DNA of 64,000 nucleotides from Warburgia ugandensis. Lineage: Eukaryota > Streptophyta > Magnoliopsida > Canellales > Canellaceae. The notes below the pieces were generated by a model. That model was not told the origin of the DNA. It was given only the letters and a program-made list of their open reading frames with translations, and did no database searches. Position numbers and translations under genes: made by a program. Of the stretch, positions 1 to 11,949 are shown piece by piece. Position 1 is the first letter of the stretch. Every line of letters begins with the position of its first letter. The stretch spans positions 66,941,495-67,005,494 of the forward strand of contig CP141127.1 in NCBI GenBank assembly GCA_035236585.1, written 5' to 3'.

Positions 1-2212
1 CCTTAAGTATTTACTTGGTGTCTGAAAAATGTTGAGGATTGGGTGAGTATATACTATACTCAGTAGGAGCCTATCACTACTAGTTTTATAATGCATGAGA
101 TGTTTTAAAATCATATGCTCATTCAAAACCTATGCATGTTTGAATACTCAAGTGCAACATCGATATTAAAATCCATTGTTAAACTTAAAGGATCATATAA
201 TCCAAAATCGAAAGTATCATATACATATATATCATAACATCATGATATGCATAAGATGCTTCATGGAATCCAACTCATGGATTTCTAGTATGGTATGGTC
301 GACCAACATCATATCATGCCATATGAAATGCACATAAATCCATGAAACCATAGGGTCCCACTATGCCCATGACCTCACCATCGTGTGGTCCCCGGGTACC
401 TAGGGACACAGGATCATATACCTCCACAGGGCATATGACACTTCGACCCAGTGCTGTGACACTAGTGGTAGCCCCCTGTACCACATGCAGTCGAAGCAGG
501 GACATGCCCTTTTTGGGCGTGGTACCCATCCACCTAATAGTGGTAGAGGCTGGGTGGCCAACCCACATCCCTCGACATAGCACCCACGAGCTTACTAGCG
601 CAAATCATGTACAATCAAATAAGCCAAAAACCTCTTTTCAAAACCTGTCCTCTTTGGGTCTCTCACAACTGCCTGGCCCTCGGCACTCCAGCGTCTTTTG
701 GCAACCCTCAAGGACATGCAATCTTTACAAGAACTTAATGCTCATAAATCATGCAATGTATGCAACAGTTTGCAAAACATATCTATGCATAATGTATATA
801 CAAAACATGTCTATGCATAAAGCATTTGTCACATGCTTGCTAAATAAGTCATATACTTAAATCGTGTATTTGCAAAACAATCATAGTTCTTTTTAAAAGA
901 ATCTAGTAGTGATAGAGCACCTACCTGACTAGGTTGCGCTAATCCCTTTGTCCTCGGACGCTCCTGAACATGGTTTGGGGACTCAAGGTTAGTTTGGCCT
1001 ATCTTTTATGGGTCTTAGGCATTAGGGGTCCATCCCTATGCCTATGGGTGTCCTAAGGTCCTAATTGGGCCTTGGTATTATCAATTTTCCAAAGGTCTAG
1101 CGGCCATGCGCCACCATCCTATTCTAAGGGTCGTGCTTACCTTTGATTTGGGCTTTGATCAGGGATTTTATAGTTTGGATGTGTCCATGTCGTCGACACG
1201 GACACAACGCCTTTTGTGGCGCCTCAATTGGAGCTCTAGATCTCAAGTTATAAGCGTTTTAGTGTTGTACGTACATAGGAGTCTTAAAAATAAAAAGACG
1301 GAATGCTAGGGCTCTGTGTGTCTGCGACGTGCGCCCTGGCTTCCTTAAGGAACGAAAAACCTGCAGCACTAGCACAATGCGCATCTGGGCATGCGCCTCA
1401 GCGGACGCGTCTGCAGACGCACCGGGTTTCCCGCCTCTCTTTCTCTTTTGCGGGTGCGTCCCTGGATGCGCCCGTTTGGTTTTTCAAATCGTGTCGACGT
1501 GAGAATTTTTGACTGGAACGTCCTGCTCGTTGGGGAACCGGCCCAGGGAACATCCTTGGGTCCTTGGTGGCTCTCCTGGGCTCCGTTTTGCATGGTTTTT
1601 CATGCAAAAACCTAGAGAAATTAATCTTGGAACTATGGTGGAGATGGATTTTGAGGGATCTTGGGCATATGTGGCTCGTTGCTGAGTTTTTCTCCTTATT
1701 TTCCCCTCTAGGTCACTGCTCCACGACGGGTTTTCTTCAACATTTTGGGCTGCCATTAGAGGCGCCCAAGAGCTCTATTTATAGAGCTAAGAGAGGGTTC
1801 TAGAGGGGGCTCTCACCGCCTTTGAATGGCGGTGGAGAAACCTCCAGAATGGCGGTGATTTCTCCTTCAATCACCGTCGTTCTAGAACCCTCTAGAGGTT
1901 GAAGATGAAGGGGTGCCCGTATCGAAACGGGCCCCTGTGTTTTGCAGGTTAAAACCGTTTTTTGTAAAAATTATGTTTTTGCCCCTAAACTTCAAAGGGC
2001 CATATTTTGCTCTTTTTAACTCCGTTTTCGGTGATTTTGGTCTTGTTGGATTCCTTTTTCCAAGACGCATCTAATGACACCATTTTTAGGACCAAATTTC
2101 TAGGTTTAGTCAAGGTGAATAGTAAAATGACCAAAATGCCCTTATCTTCAAAAACTGATCTTTTTAATTGCTAAACTTGGAATTTCAATATTACAAAATT
2201 GGAGTCATTATA
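1..2212 (-). repeat. E-family (Tekay-like) LTR, cut by window edge
   Basis: The reverse complement matches the LTR at 59723-62338 along its length. Position 1 corresponds to about 62032 there, so roughly 300 bases of the LTR lie outside the window. Visible parts are the LTR start at 2212, a TATA box (1775-1783 on the minus strand), the intron-like block between about 1670 and 965, and the block near position 55 shared by all copies just before the LTR end. It is inserted in the PR region of Athila-like element A: the bases at 2213 onward continue as in the intact copy at 12128. Whether it is solo or belongs to a full element cannot be seen. It is non-coding; open frames on both strands are chance. 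Confidence 0.85.
1775..1783 (-). promoter_or_regulatory. TATA box of E-family LTR
   Basis: TATAAATAG on the minus strand, followed by GAGCTCTTGGG as in the other three E-family LTRs. A CACCGCC/GGCGGTG inverted repeat lies just upstream (1817-1860 region). It marks the end of U3. Confidence 0.6.
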
Positions 2213-2294
2213 ATAGGTAAGGTTTCATTTGGTCTTATATAAGAATACTTGAGGTTGTCAGGCAAGGGATTTTGGGCTAGAGAAGGTGGTTGCT

Positions 2295-2770
2295 CTATAG
2301 AGGGTATAGAAATAGACTTTGAAGGTAGAAGTGGCTCCACATAAGGCCCCCACTTGGAGGTACCATGATTGGAGTAGCCTCTAAAAGGTTGTTCACTTGC
2401 TCAATAGACTTGTCTAAGCCAAAATCTCCATTAAAATGCATGAGACAAGCCTTTAATGGGTTAGACATGGAAGATGGTGGATGAATGCCATGAATTAAAC
2501 TCTCCATCAAATTCACCTCACAAGAATCATTGTGGTCTAAATGTTGTTGGTTAGCATTAACGGCATTAAGCTTAACTTTCATGTTTCCAAATGATAATTT
2601 CATTACATAATTCCTATAGTTAATAATGGCATTGAACATTGCTAGGAATGGATGTCCAACTATAACTAAGTTCTGACTATTGGGATCAATTATAGGCTGG
2701 GTGTCCAGTATAATGAAATTGATTGAGTAATAAAACTAGTCCACCTGTATCAACACATCTTCAACCAAAC
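2295..2770 (-). pseudogene. Athila-like protease region relic (copy 2)
   Basis: The translation includes NAIINYRNYVMKLSFGN and a DDSCEVNLMES-like stretch. These match element C (32402-32686) and the other A copy (12294-12584). In Athila elements this segment follows the aspartic protease active site and leads into RT. It is broken and certainly not functional. Confidence 0.7.
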
Positions 2771-2939
2771 CATGGGGTATCTTCACCTATCTATCTACCA
2801 ATTATAGTGTGGTAGTGGTTGGTTTCAACTCACCAAGCCTTAGTTGCTCATAGAAAGAATATGGAAACAAGTTAATACTTACCCTTAGGTCAAGTAGTGG
2901 CTTATCTAAGATGTGGTCCCCAATAATGCAAGAAATTGT

Positions 2940-4560
2940 ATGGCATCCTAGGTCTTTAAACTTTACTGGGTCTTGTGTTGAATCAAAGTGCTCACCTTCT
3001 CCATGAAAAAGGCTTTCTTCTGTACATATAGCTTTCTCTTTCTAGTGCAAAGCTCTTTCAAGAATTTAGCATTGGGGGGGGGGATGACATCTTTAATTTC
3101 CTTAAGTAATGGAATGTTGATTTGGACATGTTTAAATACATTCATAAGCTCATTGAAGTTTGCACCCTTTCATCCCTTGTTCAGTAACTGAGCAAATGGG
3201 GCTTTAGGCACATAAGGTGCCTCCACTAGGTTCTACATGAGATTTCTATCTTTTCTCTTTTGCCTATATTTTGGTTGCCACCTTTTCCTCTTCAGTTTCC
3301 TTATCTTGTGCTACTTTGTTGTCTACCTAGCAACCACTCCTAAAGGTAGTTATAAACTTGGCACGCTCATTAGGGTTATGAGTTTGAGAACTTGACCCTA
3401 TCTCAAATTGTCCCTTAGGGTTAAGGATGGGCTAACTAGTGAATTGATGCTTTCCTCTATCTTGTACTGTAGTTGATAATTAGATAATCTGCATCTCTAC
3501 CTTAGCTATGGCTTGAGAGTTTACATGGGCTGAATGTTGACTACCATTTTGCAACTGATGTAGGACCTTACTAGTGTCTTCATTTTGCTTGAATCATCTT
3601 TCAATAAGGGCCTAAAAGTTTTCCTCAAAAGATGGTTTCTTTTGTTGTTGAGGTTGTTAGAAGCTAAGTGGCTGTTGAGGAACTATAACTCTAAAAAGGT
3701 TTGTTAGAAGCTAAGTGGCTGTTGAGGAACTATAACTCTAAAAAGGTTTGTTTAAGGGGTTCACAGAGGGTCTTCCCTGGTAGTTATTCTTTAACTAAGA
3801 AAATTTTGGATGCTTAGCCCATCCAGGGTTATAGGTCTCAAAATATAACTTGTTGTTATAATTGTGATATGCATTTAATGCATTCACTTGTTCCAACAAA
3901 TATTCATTTAGTGTTCTAGTAGATGGATAAGTTGTAGTGATGTGGGTTGCGCTCAAATAGAGAGCACAAACCTCTTGTGGAGGTTTAATAAATGTGGCTG
4001 TCATGATGGATTGAAACATAGTTTCAAGTTTGTCTACTCTCTCATTACACTTATCCATACTTTCAAGTATAGTGTCTAGCTTATGGGGTAGATCTATATG
4101 TACTCTAATCTCAAAAATACCCCCTTTCATTATAGGCTTGTTGTTTCTCTCTTGTCTATTTGAATAATCTCATTGTTGGAAATTATCTGTCAATGACAGA
4201 AAGAACTGCTTGGTCCCTCTCTGATCTTTTAGCATGAGGTCCCCTCCGCTCGCGGCATCTACCATTTGTTTATTCTAATACATGAAATCCTCATAGAAGT
4301 ATTGGACCTACTTCCATTTTAGAAATCCATGATGACGGCATTTTTGTAGTAGTTCATCCCATTGTTCCCAACATTAGTAATATTGCTCATCGTTCCTCTA
4401 TTGGAAATTTATAATTCTCCAATGAAGGGAATTTATTTTGTGAAGGGGAAGAATATGTTCAAAAACATCCTAAACAATTGGTCCCATGTATTTATAGAAC
4501 CTACCTCCAAGGAATTGAACCATGACTTGGCTTTATCCTTGTGAGAATGGGAATAACCTA
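2940..4560 (-). pseudogene. Athila-like gag relic (copy 2)
   Basis: Three stretches recall Athila gag, read in different places on the minus strand. About 4300-4540 is the retrotransposon-gag core. 3795-4130 includes KPPQEVCALY and an ending YNPGWAKHPKFS. 2963-3145 includes VQINIPLLKE and KFLKELCTRKRKLY, the gag-PR linker. The same blocks occur in element C at about 30640-32140. Gag would package the element RNA in a cytoplasmic particle. This copy has many breaks. Confidence 0.7.
3656..3749. repeat. 47-bp tandem duplication in gag relic
   Basis: Two near-identical units, 3656-3702 and 3703-3749, each beginning GTTAGAAGCTAAGTGG. It is a local duplication in decayed gag DNA, probably replication slippage. 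Confidence 0.85.
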
Positions 4561-5089
4561 AGCCTAATAGCATAGTTCAAAAGATTTTAAAACTTAAAAT
4601 GTGGTACATATATCAACGAACTCATTGATATGTTGGTAAGGATCATTTTGCTCTCGACCATAAAAAGTGAGGAGTAGACTCCCACCCTTAACTTGAAGTG
4701 GCCTATGTTTGTTAGTGGTAGAGCTATGTAAGATGGGGTGTTGAACTAGAGTGGCACATAAAAATCTCTAATAGCTTTATGCTCGATGCCTACTGGTGGT
4801 TCAGCCATGGGGGTAGAAACTTGGTTTCTTTCCCCTTCTCTAAGGTTGCGTTGAATCTCTCAGTCAAAAGGTGCAAACTCTAAGTTTTGAGATTGAAGCC
4901 CTTGCATAAACTATCTAATTATCTAACTAAATGTCCTAACTATATGCTGACTCTAATTATATGTAATGTGCAATCAAATCTTAGTAATCATTAATTGAGC
5001 AATGTCTTGATTACCTTTTCTTACTACATAGGTGGTAGCTTGCTAGATCTTGATCTATACAAGTTCTTCTTTTATTAAGATTTGATTAC

Positions 5090-6126
5090 TGCTCACTAGC
5101 TGGGTTCTACTATAAAGTGGTTGATACAATCCTCTTATCAGAGAGGCATTTATACCTGAACTGACATTAATAGAAGGCGTGGGAAAATCACTTGGAATTT
5201 AAGACACCCACTATAACCACAATGCTTAGAAGCCACTGGAATGACAATAGCTCATGTCATTCTAAAAGCGTCCTATGAGTTTGATACCCTAAGTCTCTTT
5301 CTACTTGATTTTAAATTAATGTTCATGGGTTGGGATCACAACATACAAGGATATTGGTTGACTCCTAAGTGGGCCAAGGTGCAGATAATGAAATCTAGTC
5401 CTTATCTTATAAGGGTTTCTATGTGGCCCTTACTAGCACTATGTTCCATTCCACCATAAAGCTGTAATTGGGTAATGCAAAACAAAAATCAAACTAATGG
5501 CTACCTATATGCCATTTAACAAAGGGTCAGGCACCTTAATAGATGGGACACTATAATCATGCAAATTATGCTTTGGTTATAGTTGAGCTTAGGCTAACCT
5601 TTGTTAAATAGGTGCTTGAACAAATGCAACAATCCTAAGTATTATGCAACATTTATCTATGCATGATCCTATTCTATATGAGTTATACTATAATCACAAA
5701 TGCAATTCTAAACTAAATGCACTTGATCCTAAAAATTAAAATTTGGTTTAGGATTGCTCATAGTGAGGAGTCCAATGATAATCAAGTATGGGCCACCATA
5801 TCCTACACTTGCCCTGCATTATTATAACCCATTTCAAAATTAATCAAAATTAAAATTAAAATTACAATGGGCCTCACTACAATTTCACTCAAATCCTAAT
5901 CTTAGAAAGCAATAAAAACATAATCTATGTTGATGAAGTCATGGTCCTTTGTTGATTTCCCTCACAAAAAAATCAAACAAATTGGTCAATATGAGAAAAA
6001 TAGTAGATAAATACAAAAATAATGCAAAACCCAAAACTAATGCACCCTAAACCTCGACTAGAGGTAATCTAAGGTATGGTCCACTACATAAACCATTGCA
6101 ACTCCTTGGTAATAGAGCCAAAAACT
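5090..6126 (-). other. Untranslated leader of element A with conserved block
   Basis: About 1 kb of non-coding DNA between the primer site and gag. It contains the conserved block (about 5100-5450, minus strand) also found in the leaders of B (about 21420-21760) and C (about 29830-30175) and inside both F LTRs. A hairpin lies at 5131-5146 (CCTCT/AGAGG). No open frame here looks coding. Confidence 0.6.
6100..6126 (-). other. Primer-binding site of element A
   Basis: Directly after the LTR end (6127) the minus strand reads AGTTTTTGGC and onward. This corresponds to the Athila/Tat primer site for Asp tRNA (consensus TTTTTGGCGCCGTTGCC). Elements B and C have related sites at 20748 and 29106. Confidence 0.6.
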
Positions 6127-8282
6127 TGTTGTGATTTTAAGTTAAACTCACAAGTGCATGAATAATTTGTGGTAATTGAAGCAAGGAGGTCGATCCCATG
6201 AGGAATTGAATGGTTGTGATATTAGTCGTCCCTACATAAATTATCTAACCTAGCCAAATTAATGAGATCTTTCCCAAAATAAAAATGAAAAATTAACACA
6301 TGAAATACAAAATTATGCCAAAATCAAAACATGTTAAACTTAACAAATTTCCTAAAAATAAAGCTTTCCTAAATGAAAATTTTCTAAATTTATGACTTTC
6401 CTAATTTGAAAAGTTCCTAAGAATGAAATTTAACAACTTTTCTAAGTCATGAAATTCTAAAATAACTAAGAAACAAATTCATTACTTTCCTAATTTTAAC
6501 TTTCTAAACATGAAATTTAGCAACTATAACAGAATCAGTTACTTTCCTAAACTAAGAATTAAAAACTAACTAAGATGCAAACTAGTAAACAATGGAATCT
6601 AACTAAACCAGAATTAAACAAGTGAACTAGAGGAAAACAATCATTAATCAAACAAATAAAAGAGAACAACCTAAGTATCATGCGGGTGACCATGGAATGC
6701 TATGCGATTCATGGGGTAAGAATGGCTCTACTTAGCTACTTTACAAACATTGGACATGCAACCAACTCTATCATTAACTAAGCAATCTAACACACTAATT
6801 GGGTTCTTAAAAAAATCAAGTAAACATGAATTCCATGGTGCTAGAAATTAAACATAACAATCTAAAAAGAAAAATTATGGAAGCATGATATTTTTCTCAT
6901 TCACTTAATGAAACATGGAAAATAAGGAAGTAAGCAATTCTAATGCAAAAAAACATTAGGAATTAAGCTCATTAACTGCTGGGCATAAATATGAATTGAA
7001 AATTCCAATTAAATTCACTAAATCACTTTAAAATCCATCAACATAATGCCCTAATACATATAATTCAAATCTAAAAATTATGTCCTATCACAATGAATTC
7101 TACTTGATCTTAATCCACCCATAATTACAAGCTAAACCTTCTTCAATGTTTCAAAATCAATCATGAATAAGCATGCATTGAAATCAAGAGAAAGTCCACT
7201 AGAAAGTAAAGGCAAACTTGAGGAACACTAAGGAAAGCAAGAAGGGATTTCAATGAAATCAAAGGAGATCTAAAGGCAATGAAAAGAAACGAAAAAGAAT
7301 AGATTCAAAGTGACTTTCCCTTTGCTGTAACTTCAAGGGGAAAGAAACCTTGGATCTTGAATCAACAAGCAAGAATGCACTATGGAATTGGAAAGTATTC
7401 AATCTAAGCAACAATGAAAGGTAAGAATAATAAAGAAATGAAGATCTAAAAGAGAACCAACAAACCTTTGAAGGAAGAACTAAAGGACAAGGCCTGAGTG
7501 TGGAGTACACTTGGGGAAGAGCAGCCCACCTTGGAGAGGATAGCAGCCACCTGAAGGAGGAATCATGAAGTGCTAGGAGGTAAGGGAAGGGATAAAGAAA
7601 AGGATGCCTCCTCCCTTGGAATAGGTATTCTTTTCTTTCTTGAAAAGTTCTTCCCTTTTTCTTCTCTTCCTAGGTTCTTTTATAGTTTGCTTCCTAAATT
7701 TTCTAGGGTGACCTAAGTTAAAGGTATGGTGGAGATGAAAATGAGGGAATTGGATGCCTAGGATGTATTGGTTAGCTAAGGTTTTAAATAGGAACAAGAG
7801 GGCCTCTATTGGAATGCATTAAGGTGGGAAACACCACTTTTGTAGGAGGAGGCATTTCCCCCTCCGCAAAAGTCATTGAAACTCTCTCAAATTAGAAGGT
7901 AGGTTGGATGGGATGAGAGAGAGAGAGAGAGAGAAGAAGAAGAAGAAGAAGAAGAAGAAGAAGAAGAAGAAGAAGAAGATGGAAGGAAAGAGAGTGATAG
8001 GAAAAGATGAGAAAGAGAGGTGAAGTGGGGAAAAGTGATTGACTAGGTTGTTTCCTATGAAGTGTGGATTGGTTGGATGGTTGGAATGGAAGTTTATCAA
8101 GGTAAAAGAGTCTTAGAAAGATAGGACTCTTGAACGAAAAGTGAAATTCGTAGTGATATTTAGTTATGAGGTGGAATATAAGGAAAACATGGGAAAAACA
8201 TGAAAAAACATTAAAATTGAAGTGGTAACTTCCTATTGGTCCACAAGCTACCTTATCTTAGTATAAAAATTTCAAATGCTCA
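6127..8282 (-). repeat. Athila-like LTR shared by A copy 1 and A copy 2
   Basis: A minus-strand LTR of about 2.16 kb, starting TGAGCATTTG at 8282 and ending CACAACA at 6127. It aligns with the element C LTR (27057-29105), most clearly around GCTTGTGGACCAATAGG and in the last 200 bases. It has pol of one copy upstream (9400-12690) and the primer site, leader and gag of another copy downstream, so it acts as 3' LTR and 5' LTR at once. A GA/GAA microsatellite lies inside it. Confidence 0.7.
7915..7979. repeat. (GA)n(GAA)n microsatellite
   Basis: About ten GA units run into about fifteen GAA units on the plus strand, inside the A LTR. The poly-Phe frame seen across it on the minus strand is not a gene. 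Confidence 0.95.
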
Positions 8283-9230
8283 AAATTGAGCAGACATCTT
8301 CTTTTGATTGTTGGACAATTGATCCTTGACTATATAGAAGTGAATATCTTTTGTATCCTTGTCTTTTTTTAATTTTTCTTCTTTATTCATGATATTTCTT
8401 TCTTTTCGCTTTTCTTTTTCTTTTTTGAATGAAGGACTTATAGCGTTTTTCACTTCTTTAACTTTTTCTCCTTTTTGAACTTTCTCTACCAACTCTACTC
8501 GTTTGGGAAAATCCATGAGGGATATTTTATTCTTGGTTTTTCTAGGCTATGGTAAGTAGGGTTAAGAAAGAAAAGGCTTAATAATAGGCACAAGAGGCAA
8601 ACTAATTATAGTAGGTAGGCTTTATATTTGTATGTTTAACAAGGATAGCCTATATCATTCCCTAGGTTTCTTAAAGCCTATCAGATTCAATAAATTTTCT
8701 AGAAAGAAAGATATTACTCCTATTTATTCTTGATAGTTAACCAAAATGAAGATAACAAGATCAAACTAAACTATTTACACTGATGAAAATGTGGAATTAC
8801 TTATAACTCTTTAAAAGAAGACAATCTCTAGAACTCACTGGGTTATAAGTTTCCATTGATTTTCCTTAGGGTCTCTAAGTCACACCTCTCTATTAGTCTT
8901 GACTATATATTGTGTGTAAATATATTTCAAGAATTAACCTTCATAAAATGCTTTGACAAATGAATAATCTGCAAAACATGCCATATGAACTTCCATTAAG
9001 TAGTTAAAATAGTAGAATTACTATGTTTTGAAAATCCAGTTCTCCTCACAATAAGGGAACTCTCCCTCAAATTATTATTTTTTTTCAAAAATTTAGAAAT
9101 CCAAAATCTCCATGTGCATCTACACCTCTCAACCTAAATAAAACATTGTCTCCAATGTTTGAAAACCTAGGACCCTATATGAAAATAGAAAGATGTAGAA
9201 AATTGAGATTTGAAAAATATTTGGGTTGAC
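8283..9230 (-). other. 3' non-coding region of A copy 1, between integrase and LTR
   Basis: It begins near 9170 with ACATTGGAGACAATGTTT on the minus strand. This corresponds to the ACATTGAGGACAATGT-like sequence that follows integrase in Athila elements and also occurs in B at about 23790. The rest is AT-rich. A lysine-rich minus-strand frame (8280-8516) ends exactly where the LTR starts. It resembles no known domain and may be chance. I see no env-like gene. Confidence 0.5.
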
Positions 9231-9399
9231 TCCTAGGGAGTGCTAAGTTTTACGTCTTCAGCTAGACATAATGATGAGTGTAAGGACAATGATCTGCAAG
9301 GTTCCCTAGAAGATTCTAAGGTAGCTCATGATAATATGGTGCCTCTAATAGTGTCTCTTCAATCTCAGTATTAGGAAGTTCTAGAAAAGGTTTCAACCT

Positions 9400-10632
9400 C
9401 TAACCATTTACTTTTTGGATCTCACCATCCTTCTCAATCTCAATGGACCCATGAGGATATACTGTGCATACTATGTAAGGTCCAGTCCATTGAGATCTGA
9501 GTTTTCCTAAAAGGAGATGAAATTGTGAATTATTTAGCAAGACCTTTTGTCCAGGCATGAAGCATTTTCTTAAGAATTGGTGATCATGGTTAACTTTCAT
9601 TCAGCCTTTGTATAGTCATGCATAATCATATGCATCCTTTCTTAATCCATCCAACTCATTGAGTTGGAGTTTTCAGTGGGTCCCAACAGCATCTAATTCA
9701 ACATTGAGCTTTTTTTATAGCCAATGTGCTTTGTATTCTAATTCTATTGCTAAATGGCAAGCCTTTCTATAGACGAGGCAGTAGGGTGACATACCTATTG
9801 TGATTTTATACATAGTGCGATGGGCTCATAAAGCATCATGGAGTCTCATAGACCAGTCTTTCCTATATGGATTGACTGTCTTCTCTAAGATACACTAATT
9901 TTTCTATTGGATACTTCTACTTGCCAACTAGTCTTAGGGTTCCATGGGGTTGCTATCCTATGGTTGATACCATTCTTTTGCATTAAATTCTCAAACACTT
10001 TATTACAAAAGTGTTTTCCCCCATCACTGATTATGGCTTATGGAGTACTGAACCTTGCAAAAATATTTTCCTCTAAAAATTTTACCACTACCCTATGGTC
10101 ATTTGTTTGCAAGGTACAGCCTCCACCCACATGGACACATAATCCACTCCCACTGGGATGTGTACATTCCCAAAAGAATTAGGAAAGGGTCTCATGAAAT
10201 CTATGTCCCAACCATTGAATGACTCTATAACAAGGGTCGGATTTAAGGGCATCATGTGTCTCCTTCCTAGACTTCCCAATCGTTGGCACCTTACACATGT
10301 TGTGCAATAATAAGCAAGTGAATCTCTAAAAATGGTGGGCCAATAAAAACCACACTAAATTTTTTTTTTGTAGTTATCTTTCTAAAGCTAAAATGGTCCC
10401 CACATGCATGATAATGGTAGAAGGAGATGATCTTACTATGCTCACAATCTGGTACGCATCTCCTTATCACCAGATTGGGATAGTACCTGAATAAGTATGG
10501 ATCATGCCAAGTAAGGTATTTAACCTTGATAAAAAATCTCTTCTTATCTTGTTTGTTCCAATGATTGGGCATTTGTCGTATAACAAGATAATTCACAATG
10601 CCTCCATAATAAGGAAACAAGGAAATGTGCAT
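9400..10632 (-). pseudogene. Athila-like integrase relic
   Basis: 10088-10279 contains GWDIDFMRPFPNSFGN and VDYVSMWVEA, the start of the integrase catalytic core of Athila-type elements. 9400-9600 contains LGKLRSQWTGPYIV and PHGSIEI, the C-terminal GPY-like module. 10291-10632 covers the zinc-binding N-terminal side. Integrase would insert the element DNA into the nuclear genome. The relic is broken in several places. Confidence 0.8.
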
Positions 10633-10720
10633 TAACTATTTATCTAAAAGGGATTCAGTATAAGCACATTATTACTACTAGGCTCCACCACTAATGTAGA
10701 CATGTGGCCTCCTACAACAT

Positions 10721-10972
10721 TTACAAAACCTTTTTGACCTGAATTTCCAAGCCAAATTCCTGTAGGAGTATCCAATGGATCAACCTAGGTTTTGCATCCT
10801 TTTTAGAAAGGAGGTACTTTAGAGTAGCAAGATCTGTGTACACTATGATTTTAGATCCTAACAAGTAAGATCTAAATTTATGTAGACCAAACACTATAGC
10901 CAACAACTCTTTTTCTATGGTCCAATAATTGAGTTGGGTGTACTTAATTATTTTACTAGCATAGTATACCAT
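10721..10972 (-). pseudogene. RNase H relic
   Basis: [20 protein letters not shown] and [20 protein letters not shown]-like residues match the RNase H domain that follows RT in Ty3/gypsy elements. The domain would degrade the RNA strand during reverse transcription. It is joined to the RT relic on the same strand and is not intact as a gene. Confidence 0.85.
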
Positions 10973-11860
10973 GTGGGAAGTTTATCAATGCTCTCCCTCA
11001 AAATAGCTCCAATTGCATAATCTGACACATCACACATTATCTTGAATGGTGCGCTCCAATCAGGTAGTTGGATAATGGGTGTAGAGGTCAACTCAAATTT
11101 TAGTTGCTCATTTCCTACAGTCCTCATCAACGTCAAAGGTAGCTTCCTTTGTTGGTAAAAAGGGGATTGGTAATTTTGCTAAAGTCCTTGATGAATCTTC
11201 TTTGGAAGCCAACATATCCTAGAAAAGAACATATTTCTTTTATCATCCTTGGTGGAGGAAGGTTGTTTATTAAATCCACCATAGCCTTATTTACCTCTAT
11301 CCCATTGTTTGATATAATGTGGCCTAAAATTATACCACTTTTGACCATAAAATGACACTTTTTCCAGTTCAATACTAGATTTGTCTCCTAACACCTTGCA
11401 AGAACTAACTTCAAATGTTGCAAACACTTATCAAAAGAAGACACAAATACCAAGAAATCATGCATGAACACCTCTAAAAACCTTTCTACCATATCAAAAA
11501 AGATTCTCAACATACACATTCGAAAAGTTGTAGGACTATTGCAAAGCCCAAAAAGCATACGTAGGTAACAAAGGATCCAAAAGGGCAAGTGAAGGTGGTC
11601 TTCCCTTGATCTTTGAGTGTTACAAGAATTTGGTTATATCCAGAATATCTATATAGAAAACAATAATAACTATATCCAGCCAACTTCTCAAGCATTTGGC
11701 CAATAAAAGGTAGAGGAAAGTGGTCTTTCCTCATGATCGTGTTCAATTTTCAGCAATCAATGTAGACTTTTTGCCCGATGGTCATGCAGGTAGGTACTAG
11801 CTCATTCTCTTCATTCTTAACTACCGTGACCCTAGATTTCTTACCTAAACAGTGCCAATC
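10973..11860 (-). pseudogene. Athila-like reverse transcriptase relic
   Basis: The frame 11507-11746 contains FPLPFIGQMLEKLAGYSYYC, YSGYNQI and KTTFTCPFGSF, RT palm motifs of Athila elements. 11388-11588 and 11133-11372 contain LGHIISNNGIEV and the thumb region leading to RNase H. The plus-strand frames here are shadows. Many breaks. Confidence 0.85.
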
Positions 11861-11949
11861 CAAGTGCTATCAAATATGGGGTATATGATGCCAACATCTA
11901 AAAGCTTAAGGGCTTCATCTCTGACCACGTCCTTTATGTGGTGATTGAG

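Larger units (their letters stand above)
2213..8282 (-). mobile_element. Athila-like Ty3/gypsy element A, copy 2: LTR, leader, gag, PR
   Basis: A minus-strand element: LTR (8282-6127), Asp-tRNA-type primer site, untranslated leader of about 1 kb, gag relic, then the aspartic-protease region. It is cut at 2212 by the E-family LTR, and the rest of pol lies outside the window or is lost. Frames match the Athila lineage of Ty3/gypsy elements (gag with NP-x-W-x-x-HP near its end; protease region with ATSNAIINY-like residues). It is old and has many breaks. The PR end (2213-2770) is repeated at 12128-12690, where it belongs to a second copy of the same family on the other side of the LTR. Confidence 0.8.

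Noticed and set aside
363-860. 165-residue plus-strand frame
   Set aside because: It is antisense to an E-family LTR and not conserved as a frame in the other copies.
5126-5150. CTGATAAG hairpin as a hammerhead ribozyme core
   Set aside because: The conserved CTGANGA/GAAA core is not present in any copy.
7873-8100. Poly-Phe membrane-like frame on the minus strand
   Set aside because: It comes from the (GAA)n microsatellite inside the A LTR.
8280-8516. Lysine-rich frame as a possible env-like or accessory gene of element A
   Set aside because: No signal peptide or membrane segment, low complexity, and no counterpart in B.
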